A DNA stretch of 64,000 nucleotides from Rickettsiales bacterium (lineage in GTDB: Bacteria > Bacteroidota > Bacteroidia > Cytophagales > Cyclobacteriaceae), in the NCBI GenBank assembly GCA_002729235.1, contig PBTY01000090.1, positions 20,771 to 84,770 on the forward strand. Direction: 5' to 3'. The notes below the pieces were generated by a model. That model ran no database searches. It saw only the letters and a list, made by a program, of their open reading frames with translations, and was not told the origin of the DNA. The first letter of the stretch is position 1, and each line of letters starts with the position of its first letter. The translations under genes were made by a program, and so were the position numbers. Shown here piece by piece: positions 54,316 through 63,986 of this stretch.

Positions 54316-55113
54316 CTAGAATTTACTCGCGAACGTGTCAATCACCTCGATTATGATCAGAATGATAATAATCCATTCCAGACGACTACTCTCCCGATGA
54401 TTGTTGTAAGAAATGTATACTTCCAGGTTATCCTCGATGATTTTTAATGTGCTATCTATCTCACGATATCTTTGTACCAATTCAAAATGCTTTGCAAGTA
54501 TGGTGTGCAATCGATCCAGGTATTCATCTTCCCATGCTGTTTCAGGGCTATCAAGAATATAGAGGTTCTCTGCAATTCCATTTTTAGCATTGAGGCTCTT
54601 ACCAATAAATTTCATTGCTTTTTTGTGGCTCAGCTTCACCTTGCCGTGAATCTCCATGTATTGGGTGTACTCCTTCAGCTCACTCAATAGTGATTGACTC
54701 ATCCCATTATAAAAATCCAAAGCCACAGACTGAGCCAGGTGCATCATGATCATTTTATTCACCGCATGATCGAACCTTCCTAATGACAAAGCATCAAATG
54801 TCATCTCGATCATATTAGACTCTTCCGATACCTTCACCTTAAATTCATCTTCTTTGAGAGACTGTTTGGTGTTGGAAGTAAATGGCTTGATCTTTTCGAT
54901 TTGAGAAGCGATTTCGGCCACTCCCATATCCGAGAACACTACTACTCCATAACTCAACAAATACAGGTATTTGGTGGTACTAAATTGATAATAAAGCTCT
55001 TTGGAAGTAGCCATAACCAGCATGTCAGGAAATTGATGCTTGTAGGCAGTCAAATCGATCTTGTCTGCTATGCAAAACCCGGCATAGTTTAGACCTGTAT
55101 TGGGTGTATTCAT
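54316..55113 (-). CDS. RMD1/YagE (DUF155) family membrane protein
   Basis: A 265-aa protein. The soluble part (about 1-240) shows the DUF155 features: YLYLLSYGVVVFSDM, then MTFDALSLGRFDHAVNKMIMMHLAQSVALDFYN and a long helical linker. A single TM helix closes the chain (about 246-261, LEWIIIILIIIEVIDT). RMD1 homologues sit in mitochondrial or bacterial inner membranes with roles in ribosome or envelope organisation; the bacterial role is not established. It lies upstream of the CTD-only/G8 operon on the same strand. Confidence 0.8.
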   Translation of the reverse strand: MNTPNTGLNYAGFCIADKIDLTAYKHQFPDMLVMATSKELYYQFSTTKYLYLLSYGVVVFSDMGVAEIASQIEKIKPFTSNTKQSLKEDEFKVKVSEESNMIEMTFDALSLGRFDHAVNKMIMMHLAQSVALDFYNGMSQSLLSELKEYTQYMEIHGKVKLSHKKAMKFIGKSLNAKNGIAENLYILDSPETAWEDEYLDRLHTILAKHFELVQRYREIDSTLKIIEDNLEVYISYNNHRESSRLEWIIIILIIIEVIDTFASKF

Positions 55114-55219
55114 TACGTAACTGGATCGGTATACGTAAAGTGATCAGTAAGGTGACATGAATATTTCAAATTAATTGAAAAATATTATTAAGCGTGATTC
55201 GACTATTTTTGAGGGTCTA

Positions 55220-55897
55220 ATGCATATTAACTTGAATCCAATCAGTAATCACGCTTTCCTCGATTTTCACACCCACAGCTTGAGAGAACATGATCGAGAT
55301 GACGTGATTGAGATCGTCTCTATTCACCTGGGGCAGGATAAACCACATGACTTATTTACTATAGGTATGCATCCCTGGTGGACCGATGACCCTATAACTC
55401 CAGAGCAAAAAACACGGTTAGTTTCTGAGCTTACCAAACCAGCTTGTCTTGCTATGGGTGAAATAGGTTTGGACAACCTGAAGGGTCCTGATATGGTTTT
55501 ACAGATGAATATTCTCCGAAGTTTATTAGATGTTGCCAAGGAAACAGGAAAACCAGTAATTATCCACTGCGTCAGGGCATTTGATCAATTGCTTAAAATC
55601 AAGAAAGAGTATCCATCCATTGAAAAATGGTGCGTTCATGGATATGGAAGACATAACACTTTGGCTAAGCAATTAATTGACCAGGGATTTCATTTATCAC
55701 TGATGCCTTCTAAAGACGAAAAGTATGCCGAATGGTTCAAGTCATTACCAATGGAACGCCTATTTTTGGAAACTGATAGCATGCCTAATGTTAGGATCAC
55801 TCAAGTATATGAGCAAGTAGCCGAAGTAACAGGAATGAGTTTGCATGCTTTGAAAAATCAGATGAGTCAGAACGCAAAAGAGTTTTTTAGATTATGA
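55220..55897 (+). CDS. TatD-like metal-dependent hydrolase
   Basis: A 225-aa protein from ATG 55220 (the upstream TTG adds a poor leader; a TATTTTTG -7-like box lies at 55204-55211). TatD motifs: FLDFHTHSL (metal-binding His pair), GEIGLD, then IHCVRAF and the late FLETDS with the metal Asp. Short for a TatD enzyme (usually about 255). Family members are TIM-barrel phosphoesterases or DNases, partly processing RNA or peptides. Its stop overlaps the start of the TcdA gene by 4 bases. Confidence 0.82.
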   Translation: MHINLNPISNHAFLDFHTHSLREHDRDDVIEIVSIHLGQDKPHDLFTIGMHPWWTDDPITPEQKTRLVSELTKPACLAMGEIGLDNLKGPDMVLQMNILRSLLDVAKETGKPVIIHCVRAFDQLLKIKKEYPSIEKWCVHGYGRHNTLAKQLIDQGFHLSLMPSKDEKYAEWFKSLPMERLFLETDSMPNVRITQVYEQVAEVTGMSLHALKNQMSQNAKEFFRL

Positions 55898-56619
55898 GCC
55901 ATTGGTTAGAGCGAACGGAATTATTAATTGGTAACAAGGCACTTAACCGATTAAAATCATCCAACATTCTGGTTGTGGGATTAGGAGGAGTTGGAAGCTA
56001 TGCCGCAGAGACGCTGGTTAGAGCTGGTGTAGGTAGTATTACTATTATTGATGGTGATGATGTAGACCCAACGAACAAGAACCGTCAAATTCAGGCACTC
56101 AACTCTACTATAGGCAAACAAAAGGCTCATGTATTGGAAGAGCGTTTTTTAGACATCAACCCTACACTGAACATCACCGTAATTGATCATTTCATGGAAC
56201 CAGATGTCATGAATCAGTTTCTGAGGGAGCATCATTTCGATTTTGCACTGGATTGTATAGACAGCTTCCTGCCTAAACTCTCCTTGATTCTTACACTACG
56301 TAGAATGAAGTGTAAGTTCATCTCATCCATGGGTGCTGGTGGAAAACTAGATCCTTCACGAATCAAGATTGCAGATATCAGCAATACCAAGGAATGCAAA
56401 TTTGCCCAACAACTTCGAAAAATGTTGAAGAATAAAGGGGTTGACAAGAAAGTATTGTGCGTCTATTCCGATGAAATCCAGGTAAAGGAATCGCTTAGGA
56501 AAACGGATGGTTCAAACTACAAAAAGTCCTTCTACGGAACCATATCCTATATGCCTGCCATGTTTGGAATGACCATGGCCGCAGAAGTGATCAAACGATT
56601 AACTACTTCTCCAGAATAG
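55894..56619 (+). CDS. tcdA: tRNA threonylcarbamoyladenosine dehydratase (TcdA/CsdL)
   Basis: A 241-aa E1-like (ThiF-type) protein. ATP-binding motif VVGLGGVGSYAAETLVRAG (glycines at 29-34), metal-site IIDGDDVDPTNKNRQI, then CIDSFLPKL and ISSMGAGGKLDPSRI, which are typical of TcdA. The enzyme uses ATP to convert threonylcarbamoyladenosine at tRNA position 37 to its cyclic form. The translational overlap with the TatD-like gene puts the two in one operon, an arrangement that fits a tRNA-related context. Confidence 0.9.
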   Translation: MSHWLERTELLIGNKALNRLKSSNILVVGLGGVGSYAAETLVRAGVGSITIIDGDDVDPTNKNRQIQALNSTIGKQKAHVLEERFLDINPTLNITVIDHFMEPDVMNQFLREHHFDFALDCIDSFLPKLSLILTLRRMKCKFISSMGAGGKLDPSRIKIADISNTKECKFAQQLRKMLKNKGVDKKVLCVYSDEIQVKESLRKTDGSNYKKSFYGTISYMPAMFGMTMAAEVIKRLTTSPE

Positions 56620-56679
56620 GCATACTTTCCATTCTACTTAATTGAACTTATCTTAGTAATCTGCTAAACTGACTATCCT

Positions 56680-57210
56680 ATGATCAATCATTTCATCAAA
56701 ACGACATTATGTTGTTTACTTCTGTTTATTGCACTTTCGGCTACCTCACAGCGTAAATACAGTATTGTGAAGGTGATTGACGATCTGCGTTATAGCTGGG
56801 ATGAAGCAGCCATTGCTTTAAAGGATTACCAGGGCATACAATCCTTTTGTGCCAACAAAGCAGATAAAGAGAAAACCTTAAAACTTTTAGATGACATCCA
56901 CCATTGGGATACCACTTTGTATTATGTGGTAAAGAAAAAATACGAAGAAACTCAAGATAAGGAGGCAGAGATTACCCTTCGAGACATTGAGACTCTAGAA
57001 ACTGACTTCACTACCTTAAAATTCAAAGAATTTATTCAGGATGAATGCGGTCAAATCAAAGTAATACGAGATGATTTTGATGAAGTAACCATCAAACAGT
57101 ACGAAAAGGCTATCCGGAAATTTGAAAAAGAATTAATTGCTTACATCAATATCATCACCGAACGGATAGACAATATTGATGAACATATTCACCACTTGCA
57201 TTTGGATTGA
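56680..57210 (+). CDS. Exported helical protein of unknown function
   Basis: A 176-aa protein. Signal peptide at 1-24 (FIALSATSQ). The mature part is charged and helical (EEAEITLRDIETLETDF, EKAIRKFEKELIAYINIITERI) and ends in a His-rich tail (EHIHHLHLD). Two cysteines (SFCANK and DECGQ) could pair. Unrecognised family. The stop abuts that of the convergent lipoprotein gene with no spacer. Confidence 0.6.
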   Translation: MINHFIKTTLCCLLLFIALSATSQRKYSIVKVIDDLRYSWDEAAIALKDYQGIQSFCANKADKEKTLKLLDDIHHWDTTLYYVVKKKYEETQDKEAEITLRDIETLETDFTTLKFKEFIQDECGQIKVIRDDFDEVTIKQYEKAIRKFEKELIAYINIITERIDNIDEHIHHLHLD

Positions 57211-57669
57211 TTAGTCACTTCCAGGAGCCGAACTTTTCCAATCGAGCTTTTCTAAGTAGCCATGAACATAATTTTCAAGACTCTTCAACTCCTCCGGAGC
57301 CCCATAATAGTCGGTTATTTTTTTGGAGCGCTCACCTTCTACGTATGTGATTTTTGTAGTAGGCAAATCCATGACTTTCTTGGTATAAACATCCTGTAGG
57401 TTAAAGATATCTACCTCAACGAACCTTTGTTTTAGTTCCACCAATTGTTCTTCCGATAAATAGGCTTTGAACTGTCCGATTTGCTCAATGTGCTTTTCAC
57501 CTTCCAACTTCACCAATCCATCATCATAGATCTGAATGTTGTAAACAGGACATGGTCCCATACAGGCTGATTTAGACATCTCAACAATCATTTTCGCGGA
57601 CTGCTTCTTTTGTCCTGCACAACCAATCATAAACACCACCAATACAATAAGGATACTTCTCAAAATCAT
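57211..57669 (-). CDS. DUF6438-family lipoprotein
   Basis: A 152-aa protein from ATG 57669; this start gives a clean lipoprotein signal (ILIVLVVFMIGC, Cys near residue 17), and a longer frame adds 13 residues without function. The domain shows ACMGPCPVYNIQIYDDGLVKLEGE, the DUF6438 hallmark. Outer-membrane or periplasmic-face lipoprotein of unknown role. The gene faces a convergent exported-protein gene with which it shares its end. Confidence 0.8.
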   Translation of the reverse strand: MILRSILIVLVVFMIGCAGQKKQSAKMIVEMSKSACMGPCPVYNIQIYDDGLVKLEGEKHIEQIGQFKAYLSEEQLVELKQRFVEVDIFNLQDVYTKKVMDLPTTKITYVEGERSKKITDYYGAPEELKSLENYVHGYLEKLDWKSSAPGSD

Positions 57670-57783
57670 ATACTTTTCGTTTGACTTCAAGATAATCATT
57701 ATTGACACCTACATCTAATATTTTCAGCTCGTAAGTTCTATTACAAGAGTAAAACACATTTGTGTTCTTATCTTTAATGCCTT

Positions 57784-60036
57784 ATGGCTAGACATACTCA
57801 TCTCAAGATCGACACCACACCTCTTTACGCTGCAGGACCAAAAGCTGTGAGCATCGCATCCAAAATGGTATTGGAAGCCATGCCACCATGGAAGGCGTTC
57901 AAAGTTCTTAAGCATCTCAATCAAAAAAATGGTATTGATTGTCCAGGTTGCGCCTGGCCAGATCCAAAGAAGAGATCTAAACTGGGTGAGTTTTGTGAGA
58001 ATGGAGTAAAAGCAATAGCTGAAGAAGCTCAACATCAATTAGTTGATGAATCATTCTTCAAGCAATACACCATTAAATCGCTCAACAACAAAAGTGACTA
58101 TTGGCTTGGCAAGCAAGGCCGACTGGCAGAGCCAGTAATTAAAAGATCAGGAGACTCCAGATATTATCCTATTAGATGGTCGGAAGCATTTGACCTTATT
58201 GGAACTCAATTAAAATCACTAGATCATCCAGATGAGGCAGTTTTCTATACATCTGGAAGAACGAGCAATGAAGCAGCATTCCTATACCAACTATTCGTTC
58301 GAAAGTATGGTACAAACAATTTGCCTGACTGCTCCAACATGTGCCATGAATCCAGTGGCGTAGCTTTGAGTGAAACTGTGGGTATTGGTAAAGGGTCAGT
58401 TACTTTGGAAGACTTTGACCAGGCAGAGGTCATTCTTATATTAGGCCAAAACCCAGGCACTAATCATCCAAGGATGTTGAGTGCTTTGGAAAAGGCCAAA
58501 AAGAATGGAGCTAAGATCATTGTGGTCAACCCATTGAGAGAGGCTGCCTTGGTAAAATTCAAGAACCCTCAAGAAGTCAGTGGTTGGATAGGTTCAGGGA
58601 CAGATATAGCTGATATCTATTTACAGTTAAAAATCAATCAGGACGTGGCTTTATTTAAAGCATGGATGAAGCTCCTACTAGAAGACCCTTTATGCCTGGA
58701 TGATGGTTTTATTAGCTCAAAAACATCAGGATTTGATCAACTCAAAACAGATCTCACCTCCTATTCGCTAGATGAGTTAATTGAGTCTATGGGCCTCAGC
58801 AAAGAACAGATTGTTGAATCTGCCGAATTACTTAAGTCCAATAACAAAATCATCGCATGTTGGGCCATGGGTTTGACACAACATGTCAATGCTGTGGATA
58901 ATATACGTGAGGTTGTTAACCTCTTATTACTTAAAGGCAGTATTGGTAAGCCAGGTGCTGGTACTTGTCCTGTCCGTGGACACAGCAATGTACAAGGAGA
59001 TCGAACCATGGGTATCTGGGAACGTCCAACCAAAGAATGGACAGATCAATTGAAGGACACTTTTGGGTTTCAACCTCCGGAATCACCAGGGTACAATGTA
59101 GTAGAGGCCATTGAAGCAATGGGTCAAGGTAAAGTACGCTTTTTTATGGCTATGGGTGGCAACCTGTTGTCAGCAGCTCCAGACACTCCTGTAACTAAGC
59201 AGGCTTTGCAAAATTGTGAATTGACAGTCCATGTAAGCACCAAACTCAACCGCTCTCATCTTGCCCCTGGTAAAACATCTCTCATTTTACCTTGCTTGGG
59301 ACGGACAGATAAGCATATTCAGAATGGTAAAGAACAAATCATAACTGTCGAGAATTCAATGGGTGTGGTACATAGTTCAGCCGGGGTGCTAACACCTCCA
59401 ACTAAACATTTAATGAGTGAACCAGGTATTGTTGCATCCATTGCTTCAGCTGCGCTGGGGAATGATGATATCAATTGGTCAGAACTTGTAGAAGACTATG
59501 ACAGAATTCGTGACTTGATAGCTAAGGCCATCCAGGGTTTTGAAAATTACAACGAGCGATTAAAAACCAACTATGGTTTTGATTTACCCAATGGCGCAAG
59601 AATTGGTGAATTCAATACCACAGATAAAAAAGCCCACTTCACCATCAACAAACTACCAGAATCCATACCTGATGGACATGAATACACCATGATGACTATT
59701 CGTTCTCATGATCAGTTCAATACGACCATTTATGGAATGGATGATCGCTATCGTGGACTATTTGGAGGAAGAAACGTGGTTTTCATGAATCCTGAGGATA
59801 TGAAACAACAAAACCTTAAAAAGAAAGAAGTGGTTGCTATATCCAATCACTATGATAAACTCAGGAAAGTATCAGGCTTTAAAGTAGTGCCTTATAACAT
59901 CCCACGAGGATGTTTAGCAACCTATTTTCCAGAAGCTAACCCTTTGATTCCACTGAGTCTTCATGCACGAGGAAGTCATACCCCTGCATCCAAGTCTGTG
60001 GGAGTAAACATTGAGAAATTAAAAAAGGGCACTTAA
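57784..60036 (+). CDS. FdhF/YdeP-type molybdopterin oxidoreductase
   Basis: A 750-aa protein. The N-terminus has IDCPGCAWPDP (C53, C56) and C71, and the body follows the molybdopterin-binding fold of formate-dehydrogenase-like enzymes: TSGRTSNEAAFLYQLF, DCSNMCHESSG, LILGQNPGTNHPRMLSAL and GHSNVQGDRTMGI. These are features of the YdeP family, linked in E. coli to acid resistance; the natural substrate and electron partner are unknown. No Sec or Cys at the canonical Mo-ligand position is obvious. No signal peptide. The stop lies in the loop of the downstream terminator. Confidence 0.88.
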   Translation: MARHTHLKIDTTPLYAAGPKAVSIASKMVLEAMPPWKAFKVLKHLNQKNGIDCPGCAWPDPKKRSKLGEFCENGVKAIAEEAQHQLVDESFFKQYTIKSLNNKSDYWLGKQGRLAEPVIKRSGDSRYYPIRWSEAFDLIGTQLKSLDHPDEAVFYTSGRTSNEAAFLYQLFVRKYGTNNLPDCSNMCHESSGVALSETVGIGKGSVTLEDFDQAEVILILGQNPGTNHPRMLSALEKAKKNGAKIIVVNPLREAALVKFKNPQEVSGWIGSGTDIADIYLQLKINQDVALFKAWMKLLLEDPLCLDDGFISSKTSGFDQLKTDLTSYSLDELIESMGLSKEQIVESAELLKSNNKIIACWAMGLTQHVNAVDNIREVVNLLLLKGSIGKPGAGTCPVRGHSNVQGDRTMGIWERPTKEWTDQLKDTFGFQPPESPGYNVVEAIEAMGQGKVRFFMAMGGNLLSAAPDTPVTKQALQNCELTVHVSTKLNRSHLAPGKTSLILPCLGRTDKHIQNGKEQIITVENSMGVVHSSAGVLTPPTKHLMSEPGIVASIASAALGNDDINWSELVEDYDRIRDLIAKAIQGFENYNERLKTNYGFDLPNGARIGEFNTTDKKAHFTINKLPESIPDGHEYTMMTIRSHDQFNTTIYGMDDRYRGLFGGRNVVFMNPEDMKQQNLKKKEVVAISNHYDKLRKVSGFKVVPYNIPRGCLATYFPEANPLIPLSLHARGSHTPASKSVGVNIEKLKKGT

Positions 60037-60054
60037 CACAGTGCCCTTTTTTTT
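60023..60054. terminator. Bidirectional terminator between molybdoenzyme and DUF885 genes
   Basis: A 10-bp stem AAAAGGGCAC/GTGCCCTTTT with an 8-base loop, flanked by T8 on the plus side and an A run on the other. The stop codon of the oxidoreductase (60034-60036) sits in the loop, so termination is right at the coding end. Confidence 0.9.
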
Positions 60055-60057
60055 GGT

Positions 60058-61929
60058 TTATGCCTTGGCTTTTGCTATGTAGTCATCAATGATTTCTTCC
60101 AAAATGTCTAATGGAACGGCGCCATTCTTTAAAACGACATTGTGGAATTCTTTAATATCAAACTGATCACCAAGCTCATTCATTGCTTTCTCCCTTAACT
60201 CAAGAATTTTAATCATTCCCGTTTTATAAGCACAAGCCTGACCTGGCATCACGATATATCGTTCTATTTCAGTGGTCACTTCCGTAGTTGTCATACCTGT
60301 ATTGGCTACCATGTACGCAATTGCTTCCTCACGAGTCCATCGTTTATAGTGGATTCCTGTATCAACAACCAAACGAACGGCTCTGAACATCTCAGCCTGT
60401 AATCTTCCAAGATTTCCGAATGGGTCATTTTCATACATACCCATTTCCCACGCTAAGCGCTCGGTGTAAAGAGCCCAACCTTCAGTAAATGCTGAGAATA
60501 AAGCCAGTGTTCTAAAGATTGGAACTCCTTCTAATTCCGACTGAATAGCTACCTGAAAATGATGTCCTGGAATACCTTCATGATAGGCAAGCGTCTTCAT
60601 TCCAAACTTCACTGTTTCACTCACATCACGAAGATTCGCATAAAAACGACCTCCCTGAGAACCATCCATTGCAGGTCCCTGATAATATGCACCAGGAGCT
60701 CCTTCTTCCTTGAATTCTGGCACTCGAAGTACTTCCAACTCCGCCTTAGGCATAATAGCAAACACCTCTCCCATTCTTCCGGTTATCTCGTCGAGTATTC
60801 GATTGTATTCTGCTAAGACTTGCTTGCGCCCATCATCGTTGTTTTGATATAAAAATCTATCTTCTTTATTGATTTCCTGAATCACAGCACCAATAGCCTG
60901 AGTGGTATCGGTATAACCTTCAGACAAAAGAATGTCCCACATTTCGGACTTGATTCGATCTACTTCAGCTAATCCGGTTTGATGGATTTGTTCTGGGGTA
61001 TAGTTAGTTGTCGTATTTACTTTCAGTTGATAGGCATAAAACTCATCACCGTTCGGGAATTTCCAAACTCCTGCTTCTTGATTGGATTTCGTCTTGAGTT
61101 CAGTAAAATAATCGATCAACTCCTGGTATGCCCCAAATACAGTTGTTCTGACCTGCTCTTCTGCTTGAGCCAGGTATTCAACCTTTTCCTCATCTGTTAA
61201 ATCCTCTACATCATCAAGCTTGGTCTTTAGGTTCGCAAACAGGATATTGGATCTCACCGGATCTTCATCAATCTCCAGGTTAATCTCAGTTGACTCCCCC
61301 TGTCCTGTAAATCCATTCATCTCATTTAAAACCCTATCGATGATATAGGTTGGAGGAATGATTCCTTTTTCCTCACGAAGTTTAAGGTTGTCTAATACCT
61401 GCTCGAACTTGGTGTCGAACAATGATAATCTGGTAATGTAGGCTTCAATGTCGCTTTTGTTTCTAAGCTTATGTGAACTCTCCATCATACTTGGCAGATT
61501 GCTCTGCTCACCAAACATTTGGTTGACCGGATAACCATGGTAAAAGAATGGTTCGCCATCCAGTTGTGTTTTTAAGAAGTAGCCAAATATCTTGGTATTT
61601 AGCTGGTTTTCCTTCGATTGAGACTCAAAGTCATATGACATTAATGTCTCATAATCATCCTTCAAATCTTCAAATTCTTCCCATTGCTTTTCATCAGACA
61701 CATCAGCCAATTCATCTTTGCTCATGTCATACAATACAGGCACTCCAAGCTGGGTCACTAATTCTGGACTTGCCAGGGCGAATTCCACAAACACACGATC
61801 ATAGAAATGCTTGATATTGAATGGCTTAAACCAAATCAAATTAACCAACCCTCCAATTCCCAATACCAAAATCAACAGGAAGGATCTACCAACCCAAAAT
61901 TTCCACGATCTTTTCTTTTTCATAGTCAA
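60058..61929 (-). CDS. DUF885-family metallohydrolase-like protein
   Basis: A 623-aa protein. A basic N-terminus and one hydrophobic segment (about 12-31) act as a signal anchor or uncleaved signal, so the body is periplasmic or surface-exposed. The DUF885 region has the candidate zinc motif YHEGIPGHHFQ and downstream EGWALYTERLAWE, which together resemble the HExxH plus Glu pattern of gluzincin peptidases. The exact family activity is unsettled. Start at ATG 61929 or 61923. Confidence 0.85.
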   Translation of the reverse strand: MTMKKKRSWKFWVGRSFLLILVLGIGGLVNLIWFKPFNIKHFYDRVFVEFALASPELVTQLGVPVLYDMSKDELADVSDEKQWEEFEDLKDDYETLMSYDFESQSKENQLNTKIFGYFLKTQLDGEPFFYHGYPVNQMFGEQSNLPSMMESSHKLRNKSDIEAYITRLSLFDTKFEQVLDNLKLREEKGIIPPTYIIDRVLNEMNGFTGQGESTEINLEIDEDPVRSNILFANLKTKLDDVEDLTDEEKVEYLAQAEEQVRTTVFGAYQELIDYFTELKTKSNQEAGVWKFPNGDEFYAYQLKVNTTTNYTPEQIHQTGLAEVDRIKSEMWDILLSEGYTDTTQAIGAVIQEINKEDRFLYQNNDDGRKQVLAEYNRILDEITGRMGEVFAIMPKAELEVLRVPEFKEEGAPGAYYQGPAMDGSQGGRFYANLRDVSETVKFGMKTLAYHEGIPGHHFQVAIQSELEGVPIFRTLALFSAFTEGWALYTERLAWEMGMYENDPFGNLGRLQAEMFRAVRLVVDTGIHYKRWTREEAIAYMVANTGMTTTEVTTEIERYIVMPGQACAYKTGMIKILELREKAMNELGDQFDIKEFHNVVLKNGAVPLDILEEIIDDYIAKAKA

Positions 61930-62008
61930 GTGCTTTAAGTTTTTGATTACTTGAAGTTATGACTAAAATTTAAATGCTCCTTAGATTAGTTGGATTTTCC
62001 GTGAATGA

Positions 62009-62617
62009 TCATTTAGCTGGCACCCCACGACGGAGCCAGGCGGCACCAAATGCCCATAAGGCTATGGTCTGACCCAACACAACCGATCCTTTAAAAAGCT
62101 CAACATCCTGATGGGTCGTTCGATAAATAAATGCTAAAACAGTAAACACTACTCCTCCAATAACACACCAGCCCAGAACTTTATAAAGTACTGAATAGTA
62201 TGGTGCTTTAGCAAACTTGGTAATAACCACTATTCCCATTAACAGAAGAAAAGCTAACGCAGATCCATTATGAATCCATCCACGAAAAGGATCATTGTGT
62301 ACATAGAAAATGGCTTTTATTGGACAACCATATTGTGTTGGAACAAGTGCCACGATCAAAGCAAAAAAGCCAGCGACATTGGTCAATTGATTTTCGGAAA
62401 TCTTCTCTCCTGGCACCTTCCCTCCACGATAAGTGAATAGCACCAACCCAAAAGTGATGAGTATTCCCGTGAGAACGGTGCTCATATTCGTATAATAGTA
62501 GAAACTAATCGCCCGTTCAATTTTACCATGACCAAAAATGAGCAATATAGGAAGTGCTATGCCAAGGATACCAACTGCTCTTCTTAGCAATTGATAGGAA
62601 AGATTCATCTGATTCAT
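62009..62617 (-). CDS. Multi-TM membrane protein of unknown function
   Basis: A 202-aa protein with about six TM helices (10-30, 42-62, 80-100, 115-135, 145-165 and 172-195) and no recognisable catalytic motif; conserved-looking residues include YYTNMS in TM2 and HNGSA between TM3 and TM4. Start at ATG 62617 or 62608. Bacteroidota have several such short multi-helix proteins of unknown role. Confidence 0.7.
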   Translation of the reverse strand: MNQMNLSYQLLRRAVGILGIALPILLIFGHGKIERAISFYYYTNMSTVLTGILITFGLVLFTYRGGKVPGEKISENQLTNVAGFFALIVALVPTQYGCPIKAIFYVHNDPFRGWIHNGSALAFLLLMGIVVITKFAKAPYYSVLYKVLGWCVIGGVVFTVLAFIYRTTHQDVELFKGSVVLGQTIALWAFGAAWLRRGVPAK

Positions 62618-62759
62618 ACGTTAGGTTTGAGCCTAAGGTATTGACTCTGGTAATTGCTGTAATAAAGTATCCGAGGAACGCGTCTTTCTTATCGATTAAA
62701 CCAGTCATTAGTAAACAACATGTGCAATTTGGGCACGGACTTTGCGTTGTGTCTCGTAT

Positions 62760-63356
62760 ATGAAGAAAATGAGGGGATTTTGTTTAGTGATCATCATGAT
62801 GATGTCTATAACTGTTGTTAATGCTCAACGCTATGGCAATTCGTTGGGATTACGATTTGGGAATGGAAACCAGCGAACAATAGGTCTTAGTTATAATCAA
62901 CATTTATTTAAGTATATCAGTGCTGAGGCAATTCTTCAATCTGATTTTAATCGAAATACTACTGCACATGCACTCATCAAGCAACATCAACCCATATTTG
63001 GAAAGTTTTTAAATATTTATGTCGGAACTGGTTTATCGATTGGCAATGAAGAATCGATCATCGCAGATGAATCATCGAAGCAGCTGATAACCACCTATGA
63101 TAATGCGACAATTGGTGCGGATGTACTTTTGGGGGCTGAACTTACTCTCCTGGGCCTGAATGTATCGCTAGATTATAAGCCTAATATCAATTTAATAGGT
63201 AGAGAGAACTGGTACGATGGTCAGGTGGGTTTCTCCGTTAGGAAGGTACTTATCTCCTACAAAGACCTGAAGAAGAAACGAAAGAAAAAAGCAAGACAAA
63301 AAAGAAGAGAAGATCGCCAAGAGAATCATTCGGACTTAGGCCTTTTCAAAAAGTAA
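62760..63356 (+). CDS. Exported protein with outer-membrane-like barrel and basic tail
   Basis: A 198-aa protein from ATG 62760; an upstream TTG adds six residues without function. Signal peptide at 1-23 (MMMSITVVNAQ). The mature part alternates hydrophobic and polar residues with aromatic girdles (GLSYNQHLFKYISAEAIL, LNIYVGTGLSIG, GLNVSLDYKPNINLIG), as in a small beta-barrel of about eight strands. The C-terminal 30 residues are strongly basic (KKKRKKKARQKRRE), unusual for an outer-membrane protein. No family recognised. Confidence 0.6.
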   Translation: MKKMRGFCLVIIMMMSITVVNAQRYGNSLGLRFGNGNQRTIGLSYNQHLFKYISAEAILQSDFNRNTTAHALIKQHQPIFGKFLNIYVGTGLSIGNEESIIADESSKQLITTYDNATIGADVLLGAELTLLGLNVSLDYKPNINLIGRENWYDGQVGFSVRKVLISYKDLKKKRKKKARQKRREDRQENHSDLGLFKK

Positions 63357-63383
63357 GTAAAAAAGGCCCATGTCCTAGGCCTT
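63339..63383 (+). terminator. Weak terminator after the barrel gene
   Basis: Two alternative stems share AAAAGGCC at 63361-63368: with GGCCTTTT at 63339-63346 (inside the coding end) or with GGCCTT at 63378-63383. The second is followed by CTTC rather than a T-tract, so the call is weak. Confidence 0.4.
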
Positions 63384-63528
63384 CTTCACAGTGAATGCAA
63401 CCACTAAAAGGTGCAATCTAAAACCCGCTGGTTGGGTCACTTTCAACAATGGCAAGTTCATACAATTCTTAATTATCGGCTATTACTTTCCCGACTTATC
63501 CTATCAATAATCCGACAATACCCAATTG

Positions 63529-63945
63529 CTAAGCTCCTAAATGAGGCAAATGTTTTAACGAATGATAGTTTAAGGCTAACTCAAGACACTTGATGATTTG
63601 TTTTTCAGGGAGTTTTTCATTCAGATCCAATACAATTGCTCTTTTGCCTTCAAAGGTCAATTCATCTCCAAAAATGAAGCGAAAAGTGTTTACCAGATCA
63701 GTATTGCAAATAAAGAAGAGATAGTACTTATCAGGAGATTTGGGTTTCCAATCCATGCGAATGGTACTACCTTTTTTTGCTACATAACTTGGTTCACCCC
63801 ATTTAGTTGTCTCCATGAGTCTGGGTACACCTGAAGTTTTTGCAACCTCCAAAATCAATGATCTTAGTTCGACAAGCCTCTTCCTGGGTTTGTCAGGATA
63901 GCTTTCCAGTAAATCATGCACCTCCTGACTTTTGATAATTTCCAT
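63529..63945 (-). CDS. DUF1801-domain protein (YdhG-like)
   Basis: A 138-aa protein of the DUF1801 family: ETTKWGEPSYVAKKGSTIRMDW and YYLFFICNTDLVNTFRFIF are its typical core strands. Cytoplasmic small alpha/beta domain; a ligand-binding or frataxin-like role has been suggested for relatives, and no function is proven. An inverted repeat lies 22-41 bases upstream of its ATG. Confidence 0.85.
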   Translation of the reverse strand: MEIIKSQEVHDLLESYPDKPRKRLVELRSLILEVAKTSGVPRLMETTKWGEPSYVAKKGSTIRMDWKPKSPDKYYLFFICNTDLVNTFRFIFGDELTFEGKRAIVLDLNEKLPEKQIIKCLELALNYHSLKHLPHLGA

Positions 63946-63966
63946 GATTGTAAATTAAGGGAGCAA

Positions 63967-63986
63967 AGTGACAACCCTATGTCACT
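63967..63986. repeat. Inverted repeat AGTGACA/TGTCACT before the DUF1801 gene
   Basis: A perfect 7-bp inverted repeat with a 6-base gap, the size of a dimeric regulator site, covering the region where the promoter of the DUF1801 gene is expected. Confidence 0.4.

Noticed and set aside
63411..63593. Plus-strand 60-codon frame after the barrel gene
   Set aside because: Overlaps the DUF1801 gene on the other strand and shows no coding features.
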